Origin: Hyperoodon ampullatus
Taxonomy: Eukaryota > Chordata > Mammalia > Artiodactyla > Ziphiidae
Direction: 5' to 3'
Assembly: GCA_949752795.1 (NCBI GenBank)
Contig: CATKHW010000008.1
Coordinates: forward strand, 248,001 to 312,000
DNA length: 64,000 nucleotides
Within the stretch, counting starts at the first letter, position 1. Every line of letters starts with the position of its first letter. The notes beneath the pieces are model-generated. The model saw only the letters and a list, made by a program, of their open reading frames with translations. It was not told the origin of the DNA and did not search any database. The position numbers and the translations under genes are program-made. Of the stretch, positions 1 to 14,600 are shown piece after piece.

Positions 1-3000
1 TCACAATGCTCCATTACCTTTGTCATCACAATCCCCCATGACACTTGTCATCACAATGCTCCATGCCATTGTCATGACAATGCACCATGACATAGGTCAT
101 CACAATGCTCCCTGATACCTGACTTCACAATACTCCATGACATTTCCTTCATAGTGCTCCATGCCCTTGTCATCACAATGTGCAATGCCCACTGTCATCA
201 CAATAATCCATGAAATTTTTCAGACCGATGCTCCATGCACTTGTCATCACAATGCTCCATGACACCTGTCATCACAATGCTCCGTGACTCCAGTCATCAC
301 AATGCCTCAAGTCTTTGTCATCATAATGGCCCATGCCCTCATCATCACAATTCTCTCTGAATTTTGTCACCACAATGCTCCATGAACTTTTCATCACAAT
401 GCTCTGTGGCCCTTGGTATCACAATGCTCCATGACTTTGTCAGCACAATGTTCCATGACACTTGTCATCACAATGCTCCATGAGCTTGTCAGCACAATGT
501 TCCATGACCGATGTGATCACAATATGCCATGCGGTTGTCATCACAATGCTCCACATCCTTGTCATCACAATGCTCCATAAACATTATCATCACAATGTTC
601 CATGCACTTCTCATGAAAATGCTCTCTCACCACTGATATCACAATGTTCCATCACTAGTCATCACAATACTCCCTCACCCCTGTCATCACAATGTTCCAT
701 GACCCCTATCGTCACAATGCTACATGCCGTTATCATCACAATGCACCACTCCCTTGTCATTAAAATGCTCCATGACCTTTGTCATCACAAAGCTCCATGA
801 CCCTTGGCATCACAATGCTCCATGCCATTGTCATCACAATTCTTCATGAAGCCTCTCATCACATTGCTCCATGCCCTTGTCATCACAAAGCTCCATGACG
901 CCTGTCATCACAATGCTGGATGCCCTACTCATCACAATGCTCATGACCTTGTCATTACAATCCTCCATGACCCATGTATCACATTGTTCTGTGTCCTTGT
1001 CATCACAATGCTCCATGCCCACTCTCATCACTATAATCCATGAAAACTTTCAGACAAGTTCTCCATGCACTTGTCATCACAAAGCTCCATGACGCATGTC
1101 ATCAGAATGCTCCATGGCCTTCTCATTCACAATGCTCCATGCCCTTGTCATCACAATGCTCCAAGACACCTGTAATCACAATGCTCCATGTCCCTTTTCA
1201 TCTCAATGCTCCATGAACCCTGTCATCACAATGCACCATGCCCATCATCATAATGCTTCATGCTATTGTCATCACAATGAAATCAAAATGCTCCATGTCC
1301 TCTGTCATCACAATGCTCCAAACTCTTCTGATCACAATGTTCCATAACACTTGTCATCACAACGCCCCATGACGCTCGTCATCACAATTATCCATGGTTT
1401 TCTCATCACAATGCTCCATAACATTTGTCATCACAATGCTCAATACGCTTGTCATCACAATGCTCCCTGACTCTTGCCATCAGTATGCTCCTTGAACACT
1501 GTCATGACAAGGCTCCATGCCTTTTTCATCACAATGATCCATGCCCATTTCATCACAATGCTCCAAGTCCCCTGTAATCACAATGCTCCATGCCCCTTTT
1601 CATCAGAATGCTCCATGAGACTTCTCATCACCAGGCTCCATGGTCTTCTCATCAGAGTGCTCCAGGACCTTGTCATCACAATGCTCCATGACCCCTTTCA
1701 TCAGAATACTCCATGAACATTTTCAGCTCAATGCTCCATGATCTTCTCATCACAATGCTCCATGCTCCTTGATATCAAAATGATCCATGACCTCTGTCAT
1801 CACAGTGCTCCAAACCCTTGTGATCACATTGTTCCATAACACTTGTCATCACAACGCTCCATGATGCCTGTCATCACAATACTCCTTGCCCTTGTCATCA
1901 CAATGCTCCATGACCTTCATCATCACAATGCTCAATACACTTGTCATGACAATGCTCCCTGACACTTGTCGTCAGAATGCTTCTCGAACACTGTCATGAA
2001 AAGGCTCTATGCCATTTTCATCACAATGCTCCATGCCCTTTTCATCACAATGCTCCACGCCATTGTCATCACAATACTCCACAAGCTTGTCTTCAGAATG
2101 CTCCATGACCCTTGTCATCACAATGATCCATGACCCCTGTCATCACAATGCTCCAGGCCCCCTGTCATTACAGTTCTCCATGATGCTCGTCATCACAATT
2201 ATCCATGGTCTTCTCATCACAATGCTCCACTGTCTTGCCATCACAATGCACCATGACACTTCAAATCACAATGTTACATGCTCTTGTAATCACATTCTCC
2301 ATGCACTTGTCATCACAATGCTCCATGACCCCTGTCATAGCAAGCTCCATGTGCTTTTCATCACAGTGCTTCACGAACTTGTCATCAAAATTCTCAAAAG
2401 CCCTTGTCATCACAATGCTCCATGCCCTTTTCATCACAATGATCCATGACCATTGTCATCACAATGCTGCATTACCTTTGTCATCACAATCCTCCATGAC
2501 ACTTTTCATCACAATGCTCCATGCCATTGTCATCACAATGCACCATGACATAGGTCATCACAATGCTCCCTGATACCTGACTTCACAATTTTCCATGACC
2601 TTTCCTTCATAGTGCTCCATGCCCTTGTCATCACAATGTGCAATGCCCACTGTCATCACAATAATCCATGAAATTTTTCAGACCGATGCTCCATGCCCCT
2701 GTCATCACAATGCTCCATGCACTTGTCATCACAATGCTCCATGACACCTGTCATCACAATGCTCCGTGACTCCAGTCAACACAATGCCTCAAGACTTTGT
2801 CATCATAATGGTCCATGCCCTCATCATCACAAGTCTCTCTGAATTTTGTCACCACAATGCTCCATGAACTTTTCATCACAATGCTCTGTGACCCTTGGCA
2901 TCACAATGCTCCATGCCTTTGTTCAGCACAATGTTCCATGACACTTGTCATCACAATGCTCCATGAGCTTGTCAGCACAATGCTCCATGACCGATGTGAT

Positions 3001-3960
3001 CACAATGTGCCATGCAGTTGTCATCACAGTGCTCCACATCCTTGTCATCACAATGCTCCATAAACATTGTCATCACAATGCTCCATGAACTTCTAATGAA
3101 AATGCTCTCTCACCACTGATATCACAATGTTCCATCACTAGTCATCACAATACTCCCTCACCCTTGTCATCACAATGTTCCATGACCCCTATCGTCACAA
3201 TGCTACATGCCGTTATCATCACAATGCACCACTCCCTTGTCATGAAAATGCTCCATGACCCCTGTCATAGCAAGCTCCATGTGCTTTTCATCACAGTGCT
3301 TCACGAACTTGTCATCAAAATTCTCAAAAGCCCTTGTCATCACAATGCTCCATGCCCTTTTCATCACAATGCTCCATGACCATTGTCATCACAATGCTCC
3401 ATTACCTTTGTCATCACAATCCTCCATGACACTTGTCATCACAATGCTCCATGCCTACTCTCATCACAATAATCCATGAAACTTTTCATACCAATTCTGA
3501 TGCCCTTGTCAACACAATGCTCCACTACCCTGTCATAACAATGCTCCATGACACCTGACATCACAAGTTTTCACGGCCTTGTCAATAAAAGTCTCCATGA
3601 CCGTTGTCATCACCGTGCACTAAGACCCTGTAATCACAATGCTCAATGCACTTGTCATCACAAAGCTCCATGGCGCATGTCATCAGAATGCTCCGTGGCC
3701 TTCTCATTCACAATGCTCCATGCCCTTGTTATCACAATGCTCCAAGACACATTTAATCACAATGCTCCATGCCCCTTTTCATCTCAATGCTCCATGAACC
3801 CTGTCATCACAATGCACCATGCCCATCATCATAATGCTTCATGCTATTGTCATCACAATGAAATCAAAATGCTCCATTACCTCTGTCATCACAATGCTCC
3901 AAACCCTTGTGATCACAATGTTCCATAACATTTGTCATCACAATGACCCATGACACTCCT
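1..3960. repeat. Recent duplication within the minisatellite, copy 1
   Basis: This block is nearly the same as 4770-8390. The offset is 4769 at the start. It becomes 4794 after copy 2 gains one 25-bp unit near 5000, and 4424 after copy 2 lacks about 370 bp corresponding to 1660-2030. Within matching parts only scattered substitutions are visible, for example t at 990 against c at 5784. Other pairs of higher-order copies in the array differ far more, so this duplication is young. Internally, parts of about 1760-2480 recur again near 4170-4790, and about 2320-2470 recurs near 3250-3400, so duplications are nested. Confidence 0.85.
1236..1347. repeat. Higher-order repeat anchor (gaaatcaaaatg variant)
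   Basis: A distinctive run of variant units: a cccatcatcataatg unit, a gaaatcaaaatgctcc unit, a tgctccaaaccctt-type unit and a gatcacaatgttccataac unit. The same run recurs near 3820, 6030, 8250, 10335, 12725, 14990 and 16080 in the left array. In the middle array it recurs near 40605, 43285, 46025, 47935 and 48730. In the right array it recurs near 57945, 59575, 60410, 61065, 63230 and 63895. Spacing in the left array is mostly 2.1-2.6 kb. This is the clearest marker of the ancestral higher-order unit. Confidence 0.8.
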
Positions 3961-4769
3961 CATCACAATTATCCATGGTCTTCTCATCACAATGCTCCAT
4001 GACCTTTGTCAACACAATGCTCAATACACTTATCATCACAATGCTCCCTGACATTGGTCTTCAGTATCCTCCTTGAAACCTCTCATGACAGGGTTGCATG
4101 CCATTTCCTCACAATGATCCATGCACTTTTCTTTACAATGCTCCAAGGCCCCTGTAATCACAATGCTCCATGCTCCTTGATATCAAAATGATCCATGACC
4201 TCTGTCATCACAGTGCTCCAAACCCTTGTGATCACATTGTTCCATAACACTTGTCATCACAACGCTCCATGATGCCTGTCATCACAATACTCCTTGCCCT
4301 TGTCATCACAATGCTCCATGAACTTTGTCATCACAATGCTCCATGCCATTTTCATCACAATACTCCACAAGCTTGTCTTCAGAATGCTCCATGACCCTTG
4401 TCATCACAATGCTCCATGACCCCTGTCATCACAATGCTCCATGACACCAGTCATCACAATGTTCCAGGCCCCTTGTCATTACAGTTCTCCATGACGCTCG
4501 TCATCACAATTATCCATGGTCTTCTCATCACAATGCTCCACTGTCTTGCCATCACAATGCTCCATGACACTTCAAATCACAATGTTACATGCTCTTGTAA
4601 TCACATTCTCCATGCAGTTGTCATCACAATGCTCCATGACCCCTGTCATATCAAGCTCCATGTGCTTTTCATCACAGTGCTTCACGAACTTGTCATCAAA
4701 ATTCTCAAAAGCCCTTGTCATCACAATGCTCCATGCCCTTTTCATCACAATGTTCCATGACCATTGTCA

Positions 4770-7700
4770 TCACAATGCTCCATTACCTTTGTCATCACAA
4801 TCCTCCATGACACTTTTCATCACAATGCTCCATGCCATTGTCATCACAATGCACCATGACATAGGTCATCACAATGCTCCCTGACACCTGACTTCACAAT
4901 ACTCCATGACCTTTTCTTCATAGTGCACCATGCCCTTGTCATCACAATGTGCAATGCTCACTCTCATCACAATAATCCATGAAATTTTTCAGACCGATGC
5001 TCCATGCCCCTGTCATCACAATGCTCCATGCACTTGTCATCACAATGCTCCATGACACCTGTCATCACAATGCTCCGTGACTCCAGTCATCAAAATGCCT
5101 CAAGACATTGTCATCACAGTGGTCCATTCCCTCATCATCACAAGTCTCTGTGAACTTTGTCACCACAATGCTCCATGAACTTTTCATCACAATGCTCTGT
5201 GACCCTTGGCATCACAATGCTCCATGCCTTTGTTCAGCACAATGTTCCATGACACTTGTCATCACAATGCTCCATGAGCTTGTCAGCACAATGCTCCATG
5301 ACCGATGTGATCACAATGTGCCATGCGGTTGTCATCACAATGCTCCACATCCTTGTAATCAGAATGCTCCATAAACATTATCATCAAAATGCTCCATGCA
5401 CTTCTCATGAAAATGCTCTCTCACCACTGATATCACAATGTTCCATCACTAGTCATCACAATACTCCCTCACCCCTGTCATCACAATGTTCCATGGCCCC
5501 TATCATCACAATGCTACATGCCGTTATCATCACAATGCACCACTCCCTTGTCATTAAAATGCTCCATGACCTTTGTCATCACAAAGCTCCATGACTCTTG
5601 GCATCACAATGCTCCATGCCATTGTCATCACAATTCTTCATGAAGCCTCTCATCACATTGCTCCATGCCCTTGTCATCACAAAGCTCCATGACGCCTGTC
5701 ATCACAATGCTGGATGCCCTACTCATCACAATGCTCATGACCTTGTCATTACAATCCTCCATGACCCATGTATCACATTGTTCCGTGTCCTTGTCATCAC
5801 AATGCTCCATGCCCACTCTCATCACTATAATCCATGAAAACTTTCAGACAAGTTCTCCATGCACTTGTCATCACAAAGCTCCATGACGCATGTCATCAGA
5901 ATGCTCCATGGCCTTCTCATTCACAATGCTCCATGTCCTTGTCATCACAATGCTCCAAGACACCTGTAATCACAATGCTCCATGTCCCTTTTCATCTCAA
6001 TGCTCCATGAACCCTGTCATCACAATGCACCATGCCCATCATCATAATGCTTCATGCTATTGTCATCACAATGAAATCAAAATGCTCCATGTCCTCTGTC
6101 ATCACAATGCTCCAAACTCTTCTGATCACAATGTTCCATAACACTTGTCATCACAACGCCCCATGACGCTCGTCATCACAATTATCCATGGTTTTCTCAT
6201 CACAATGCTCCATAACATTTGTCATCACAATGCTCAATACACTTGTCATCACAATGCTCCCTGACTCTTGCCATCAGTATGCTCCTTGAACACTGTCATG
6301 ACAAGGCTCCATGCCTTTTTCATCACAATGATCCATGCCCATTTCATCACAATGCTCCAAGACCCCTGTAATCACAATGATCCATGCCCCTTTTCATCAG
6401 AATGCTCCATGAGACTTCTCATCACCATGCTCCATGGTCTTCTCATCAGAGTGCTCCATGCCCTTTTCATCACAATGCTCCATGCCATTGTCATCACAAT
6501 ACTCCACAAGCTTGTCTTCAGAATGCTCCATGACCCTTGTCATCACAATGCTCCATGACCCCTGTCATTACAATGCTCCAGGCCCCTTGTCATTACAGTT
6601 CTCCATGACGCTCGTCATCAAAATTATCCATGGTCTTCTCATCACAATGCTCCACTGTCTTGCCATCACAATGCACCATGACACTTCAAATCACAATGTT
6701 ACATGCTCTTGTAATCACATTCTCCATGCACTTGTCATCACAATGCTCCATGACCCCTGTCATAGCAAGCTCCATGTGCTTTTCATCACAGTGCTTCATG
6801 AACTTGTCATCAAAATTCTCAAAAGCCCTTGTCATCACAATGCTCCATGCCCTTTTCATCACAATGCTCCATGACCATTGTCATCACAATGCTGCATACC
6901 TTTGTCATCACAATCCTCCATGACACTTTTCATCACAATGCTCCATGCCGTTGTCATCACAATGCACCATGACATAGGTCATCACAATGCTCCCTGATAC
7001 CTGACTTCACAATTTTCCATGACCTTTCCTTCATAGTGCTCCATGCCCTTGTCATCACAATGTGCAATGCCCACTGTCATCACAATAATCCATGAAATTT
7101 TTCAGACCGATGCTCCATGCCCCTGTCATCACAATGCTCCATGCACTTGTCATCACAATGCTCCATGACACCTGTCATCACAATGCTCCGTGACTCCAGT
7201 CAACACAATGCCTCAAGACTTTGTCATCATAATGGTCCATGCCTTCATCATCACAAGTCTCTCTGAATTTTGTCACCACAATGCTCCATGAACTTTTCAT
7301 CACAATGCTCTGTGACCCTTGGCATCACAATGCTCCATGCCTTTGTTCAGCACAATGTTCCATGACACTTGTCATCACAATGCTCCATGAGCTTGTCAGC
7401 ACAATGCTCCATGACCGATGTGATCACAATGTGCCATGCAGTTGTCATCACAGTGCTCCACATCCTTGTCATCACAATGCTCCATAAACATTGTCATCAC
7501 AATGCTCCATGAACTTCTAATGAAAATGCTCTCTCACCACTGATATCACAATGTTCCATCACTAGTCATCACAATACTCCCTCACCCTTGTCATCACAAT
7601 GTTCCATGACCCCTATCGTCACAATGCTACATGTCGTTATCATCACAATGCACCACTCCCTTGTCATGAAAATGCTCCATGACCCCTGTCATAGCAAGCT

Positions 7701-8390
7701 CCATGTGCTTTTCATCACAGTGCTTCACGAACTTGTCATCAAAATTCTCAAAAGCCCTTGTCATCACAATGCTCCATGCCCTTTTCATCACAATGCTCCA
7801 TGACCATTGTCATCACAATGCTCCATTACCTTTGTCATCACAATCCTCCATGACACTTGTCATCACAATGCTCCATGCCTACTCTCATCACAATAATCCA
7901 TGAAACTTTTCATACCAATTCTGATGCCCTTGTCAACACAATGCTCCACTACCCTGTCATAACAATGCTCCATGACACCTGACATCACACGTTTTCACGG
8001 CCTTGTCAATAAAAGTCTCCATGACCGTTGTCATCACCGTGCACTAAGACCCTGTAATCACAATGCTCAATGCACTTGTCATCACAAAACTCCATGGCGC
8101 ATGTCATCAGAATGCTCCGTGGCCTTCTCATTCACAATGCTCCATGCCCTTGTCATCACAATGCTCCAAGACACATTTAATCACAATGCTCCATGCCCCT
8201 TTTCATCTCAATGCTCCATGAACCCTGTCATCACAATGCACCATGCCCATCATCATAATGCTTCATGCTATTGTCATCACAATGAAATCAAAATGCTCCA
8301 TGACCTCTGTCATCACAATGCTCCAAACTCTTGTGATCACAATGTTCCATAACACTTGTCATCACAATGTCCCATGACGCTCCTCATCAC
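4770..8390. repeat. Recent duplication within the minisatellite, copy 2
   Basis: Partner of 1-3960. Positions 5256-6450 match 462-1660 at offset 4794, and 6455-8352 match 2030-3928 at offset 4424. The switch lies inside a minisatellite unit near 6455, as expected for unequal exchange between misaligned units. After about 8352 the similarity falls to the background level of the array. All indels I could follow are close to whole multiples of the unit length. Confidence 0.85.
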
Positions 8391-11300
8391 AGTTATCCAT
8401 GGTCTTCTCAGCACAATGCTCCATGAACTTTGTTATCACAATGCTCAATAGACTTGTCATCACAATGCTCCCTGCCACTTGTCGTCAGTATGCTTCTTGA
8501 ACACTGTCATGACAAGACTCCATGCCCTTTTCATCACAATGCTCGAAGACACCTGTAATCACAATACTCCATGAATATTTTCAGCCCAATGCTCTTTGAT
8601 CTTCTCATCACAATGCTCCATGACCCCTGTCATCACAATGCTCCATGCTCCTTGAAATCAAAATGATCCATGACCACTGTCATCACAATGCTCCAAACCC
8701 TTGTGATCACATTGTTCCTCAACACTTGTCATCACAACGCTCCATGATGCCTGTCATCACAATACTCCATGCTCTTGTCATCACAATGCTCCATGCACTT
8801 TGTCATCACAATGCTCAATACACTTGTCATCACAATGCTCTCTGACACTTGTCGTCAGAATGCTCCTTGAACCCTGTCATTAAAAGGCTCCATGCCTTTT
8901 TCATCACAATGCTCCATGCCCTTTTCATCACAATGTTCCATGCCATTGTCATCACAATACTCCACAAGCTTGTCATCAGAATGTTCCATGACCCTTGTCA
9001 TCACAATGCTCCATGACACATGTCATCACAATGCTCCATGACACCTGTCATCACAATGCTCCACGCCCCTTGTCATTACAGTGCTCCATGACGCTCGTCA
9101 TCACAATTATCCATGGTCTTCTATTCACAGTGCTCCACGGACTTGCCATCACAATGCTCCATGACACTTCTCATCTCAATGTTACATGCTCTTGTCATCA
9201 CAATTCTCCATGCACTTGTCATCGCAATGCTCCATGACCCCTGTCATAGCAAGCTCCATATGCTTGTCATCACAATGCCTCCCGACCTTGTCATCCAAAT
9301 TCTCAATTGCCCTTGTCATCACAATGCTCCATTCCCTTGTCATCACAATGACCATGACCATTGTCATCACAATGCTCCAAGCCCTTGTCATCACAATGCT
9401 CCATTACCTTTGTCATCAAAATCCTCGATGACACTTGGCTTCACAATGCTCCATGCCATTGTCATCACAATGCACCATGACATATGTCATCACAATGCTC
9501 CCTGAGACCTGTCTTCACAATACTCCATGACGTGGTCATAACAATCCTCCATGCCCTAGTCATCACAATGTGCTATTCCCACTATCATCACAATAATCCA
9601 TGAAACTTATCAGACCAATGCTCCATGCCCCGGTCATCACAATGCTCCATGCCCTTGTCATGACAATGCTCCGTGACTCCAGTCATCACAATGCTTTTTG
9701 ACCTTTGTCATCACAGTGGTCCATGCACTCGTCATCACAGGGCTTTGTGAACTTTGTCTCCATAATTCTCCCTGAACTTTTCATCACAATGCTCTGTGAC
9801 CCTTGTCATCACAATGCTCCATGCCTTTGTCAGCAGAGTGCTCCATGACCCTTGTCATCAAAAAATTCCATGCAATTGTCAGAACAATGCTCCATGACCA
9901 ATGTCTTCACAATGTGCCATGCGCTTGTCATCACAATGTTCCACAACTTTGTCATCACAATGCTCCATAAACCTTGTCATCACAAAGCTCCATGCACTTC
10001 TCATCAAAATGCTCTTTCACCACTGATATCAAAATGTTTCATCACTAGTCATTACAATACTCCCTCACCCCTGTCATGACAGTGTTCCACGACCTTGTTA
10101 TCACAAGGCTACATGACCCTTATCATCACAATGCTCCAAGACCCCTGTAATAACAATGCTCCATGCTCTTGTCATCACAAAGCTCCATGACGCATGTCAT
10201 CAGACAGCTCCATGGCCTTCTCATCACAATTCTCCATGCCCTTTTCATCACAATGCTCCAAGACACGTGTAATCACAATGCTTCATGCCCCTTTTCATCT
10301 CAATGCTCCATGAACTCTGTCATCACAATGAACCATGCCCATCATCATAATGCTTCATGCTATTGTCATCACAATGAAATCAAAATGCTCCATAACCTCT
10401 GTCATCACGATGCTCCAAACCCTTGTGTTCACAATGTTCCTTAACACTTGTCATCACAACTCCCCATGACGCTCGTCATCACAATTATCCATGGTCTTCT
10501 CATCACAATGCTCCATGAACTTTGTCATCACAATGCTCAATACACTTGTCATCACAATGCAACATGACACTTGTCATCAGTATGCTCCTTGAAACCTCTC
10601 ATGACAAGGCTCCATGCTTTTTCATCACAATCATCCATGCTCTATTCATCTCAATGCTGCAAGACCCATGTAATCACAATGCTCCAAGCCCCTTTTCATC
10701 AGTATGCACCATGATACTTGTCATCACAAGGCTCCATGGTCTTCTCCTCACAATGCTCCAGGACCTTGTCATCACAATGCTCCATTCCATTGGCATCACA
10801 ATGCTCCATTACGCCTGCCATCACAGTGCTCAATGATTATTGTCAGCCCAATCCTCCATGAACTTCTGATCACAATGCTCCATGACCCGTCATCACAATG
10901 CTCTATGACCCCAGTCATCACAATGCTCCATGACCACTGTCATCACAACACTCCATTACACCAGACAACAAAATGATCTGGGACTATTGTCATCAAAATG
11001 CTCCATGACACTTGTCATCACAAGGATTCATGCCCTTGCCATCTCAATGCTCCAAGACCCCTGTAATCCCAATGCTCCATGACGCTTGTCATCACAGTGC
11101 TCCATGACCCTTGTCATCAAAATGTAACATGCATTTGTCATCACAATGCTCAATACACTTGTCATCACAATGCTCCCTGACACTTGTCGTCAGAATGCCC
11201 CTTGAACACTCTCATGAAAAGGCTCCATGCCTTTTTCATCACAATGCTCCATGCCCTTTTCATCACAATGCTCCATGCCATTGTCTTCACATTACTCCAC

Positions 11301-12429
11301 AAGCTTGTCATCAGAATGCTCCATGACCCTTGTCATCACAATGCTCCATGACCCCTGTCATCACAATGCTCCACGCCATTGTCATCACAATGGACCATGA
11401 CATATGTCATCACAATGCTCGCGGACCCCTGTCTTCACAATTCTGCATGACCTTGTCATCACAATGATCCATGCCCTTGTCATCACAGTGCGCCATGTGC
11501 ACTGTCATCACAATAATCCATGAAACTTGTCAGACCAATGCTCCATGCCCCTGTCATCACAATGCTCCACGCACTTGTCATGACAATGCTCCATGAACCC
11601 AGTCATCACAATGCTCCGTGACTCCAGTCATCACAATGCTTCATGACTTTTGTCATCACAATGGTCCATGCCCCCATCATCACAAGGCTCTGTGACATTT
11701 GTCACCACAATGATCCATGAACTTTTCATCATAGTGGTCTCTGACCGTTGTCATCACAATGCTCCAAGCCTTTCTCAGCAGAATGCACCATGACCATAGT
11801 CATCACAGTGCTCCATGCCCGTCTCAGCACAGTGCTCCATGACCCTTGTCATCACAATGCTCCAAGCCCTTGTCATCACAATGCTCCATTACATTTGTCA
11901 TCACAAACCTCCATGACAATTGGCATCACAATGCTCCATGGCATTGTCATCACAATGGGCCATGACTTATGTCTTCACAATGCTCCCAGACACCTGTTTT
12001 CACAATACTGCATGACCTTGTCATCACAATGCTCCATGCCCTTGTCATCACAATGTGCCATTCCCAATGTCATCGCAATAATGCATGAAACTTGTAAGAC
12101 CAATGCTCCATGACCCTGTCATCACAATGCTCCATGCCCTTGTCATCACAATGCTTCATGAGCTGTCAACACAATGCTCCGTGACTCCAGTCATCACAAT
12201 GCTTCATAACATTTGTCCTCACAATGGTCCATGCCCTCGTTACGCAAGGCTCTGTGGCCTTTGTCACCACAATGCTCCATGAACTTTTCATCACAATGCT
12301 CTGTGACTCTTGTCATCACAATGCTCCCTGCCTTTCTCATCACAATGCACCACGCCCTTGTCATCAAAATGCCCCATGACGTTTGTCATCACAAAGCTCC
12401 ATGACCATTGGCATCACAATGCTCCATGC

Positions 12430-13440
12430 CATTGTCATCACAATGCACAATGAAATCTCTCATCACATTGCTCCATGCCCTTGTCATCACAATGCTCCAT
12501 TACACCAGTCATAACAGTGCTCCATGACCCCTGCCATCAAAATGCTCCATTACACCTGTCATAACAATGCTCCGTGACCCCTGCCATCACAATGTTCCAC
12601 GGCCTTGTCATCACAAGGCTCCATGACCCTTGTCATCACAATGCTCGAAGACCTCTGTAATCACAATTCTCCATGCCACTTTTCATCTCAATGGGCCATG
12701 AACACTGTCATCACAATGCACCATGCCCATCATCATAATGAATCATGCTATTGTCATCACAATGAAATCAAAATGCTCCATGTCCTCTGTCATCACAATC
12801 CTCCAAAACCTTCTGATCACAATGTTCCATAACGCTTGTCATCACATACCCCATGACGCTCGTCATCACCATTATGCAAGGTCTTCTCATCACAATGCTC
12901 CAAGACCTTTGTCAACACAATGCTTAATACACTTTGCATCACAATGCTCGCTGACACTTGTCATAAGTATGCTCCTTGAACCCTGTCATGACAAGGCCCC
13001 ATGCATTTTTCATCACAATGATGCATTCCTTTTTCATCACAATGCTCCAAGACCCCTGTTTTAACAATGCTCCGTGACTCCAGTCATCACATTACTTCAT
13101 GACATTTGTCATCACAATGGTCCATGACCTCGTCACACAAAGCTCTGTGACCTTTGTCACCACAGTGCTCCATGAAATTTTTATCACAATGCTCTGTGAC
13201 CCTTGGCATCACAAAGCTTCATGCCTTTGACAGCACAATGCTCCATGACCCTTGTCATAAAAATGCTCGATGTGCGTGTCAGCACAATGCTCCATAACAC
13301 ATGTCATCACAATGCACCATGCAGTTGTCATCACAATGCTCCACATTCTTGTCATCAAAATGCTCCATAAACCTTGTCATCACAATGCTCCATTCACTTC
13401 TCCTCAAAATGCCTTCTCACCACTGATATCACAATGTTCC
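12430..13440. repeat. Minisatellite block with a distant sister copy (left member)
   Basis: This stretch shares rare variants in the same order with about 59320-60240. Two examples are a gcaaggtcttctcatcac unit (12876 and 59721) and a cctcgtcacacaaagctctg unit (13128 and 59973); both pairs give the same offset of 46,845. Later the offset drops to about 46,797, consistent with two units missing from the right copy. Both large L1-satellite blocks lie between the copies. Confidence 0.75.
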
Positions 13441-14460
13441 ATAACACTTGTCATCACAATGCCCCATGACGCTGGTCATCACACTTATCCATGGTCTTCT
13501 CATCACAATGCTCCATGATCTTTGTCATCACAATGCTCAATACACTTATCATCACAATGCTCCCTGACACTTGTCATCAGTATGCTCCTTGAACCCTGTC
13601 ATGACAAGGCTCCATGCATTTTTCATCACAATGATCCATTCCCTTTTCATCACAATGCTCCAAGACCCCTGTAATCACAATGCTCCATGTCCTTGTCATC
13701 TCAAAGCTCCATGACGCATGTCATCAGAATGCTCCATTGCCTTCTCATCACAATGCTCCATGCCCTTGTAATCACATTGCTTCAAAACCCCTGTAATCTC
13801 AATGCTCCATGCACCTTTTCATCAGAATGCTCCATGCCCTTGTCATCGCAATGTTCCAAGCCGTTGTCATCAAAATGCTCCATTACCTTTGTCATCACAA
13901 TCCTCCATTACACTTGGTATCACAATGCTCCATGGCATTGTCATCACAACGGACAATGACATATGTCATCACAATGCTCCCTGATACCTGTCTTCACAAT
14001 ATTCCATGACCTTGTCATCACAATGTTCCATGCCCTTGTCATCACATGTGCCTTGCCCACTGTCATCACAATAATCCATGAAACATGTCAGACCAATATT
14101 CCATGCCACTTTCATCACAGTGCTCCATGCCCTTGTCATCACAATGCTCCATGACTCCAGTCATCACAATGCTTTATGACCTTTGTCCTCACAATGGTCC
14201 ATGCCGTCGTCACACAAGGCTCTGTTACCTTTGTCACCACAATGCTCCATGCCCTTGTCATCTCAATGCTTCATGCTCACTGTCATCACAATACTCCATG
14301 AAATTTGTCAGACCTATGTTCCATGCCCCTGTCATCACATTGCTCCATGCCCTTGACATCACAATGCTCCATGACACCTGTCTTCACAATGCTCCGTGAC
14401 TCCAGTCATCTCAATGATTCATGACCTTTCTCATCACAATGGTCCATGCCCACTGTCATC

Positions 14461-14600
14461 ACAATAATCCATGAAACTTGCCAGACCAATGTTCCATGCC
14501 CCTGTCATCACATTGCTCCATGACCACTCTCATCACAATAATCCATGAAACTTGTCAGACCAATGTTCCATGCCCCTGTCATCACATTGCTCCATGCCCT
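14461..14600. repeat. Local 74-bp tandem duplication in the minisatellite
   Basis: A run of three units starting acaataatccatgaaact at 14461 is repeated starting at 14535, a period of 74 bp. The copies differ at a few positions, for example gccagacc against gtcagacc. It is a recent slippage or unequal exchange involving whole units. Confidence 0.8.

Noticed and set aside
462..800. Repetitive open frames throughout the minisatellite (for example 462-800, 2009-2449, 51437-51997), with CHHNAP, SSQCSM or VITMLH motifs
   Set aside because: They appear in several frames, on both strands in places, because the unit is 24 bp. Frames close where 25-bp units occur. There is no start context, domain or codon signal that separates them from repeat translation.
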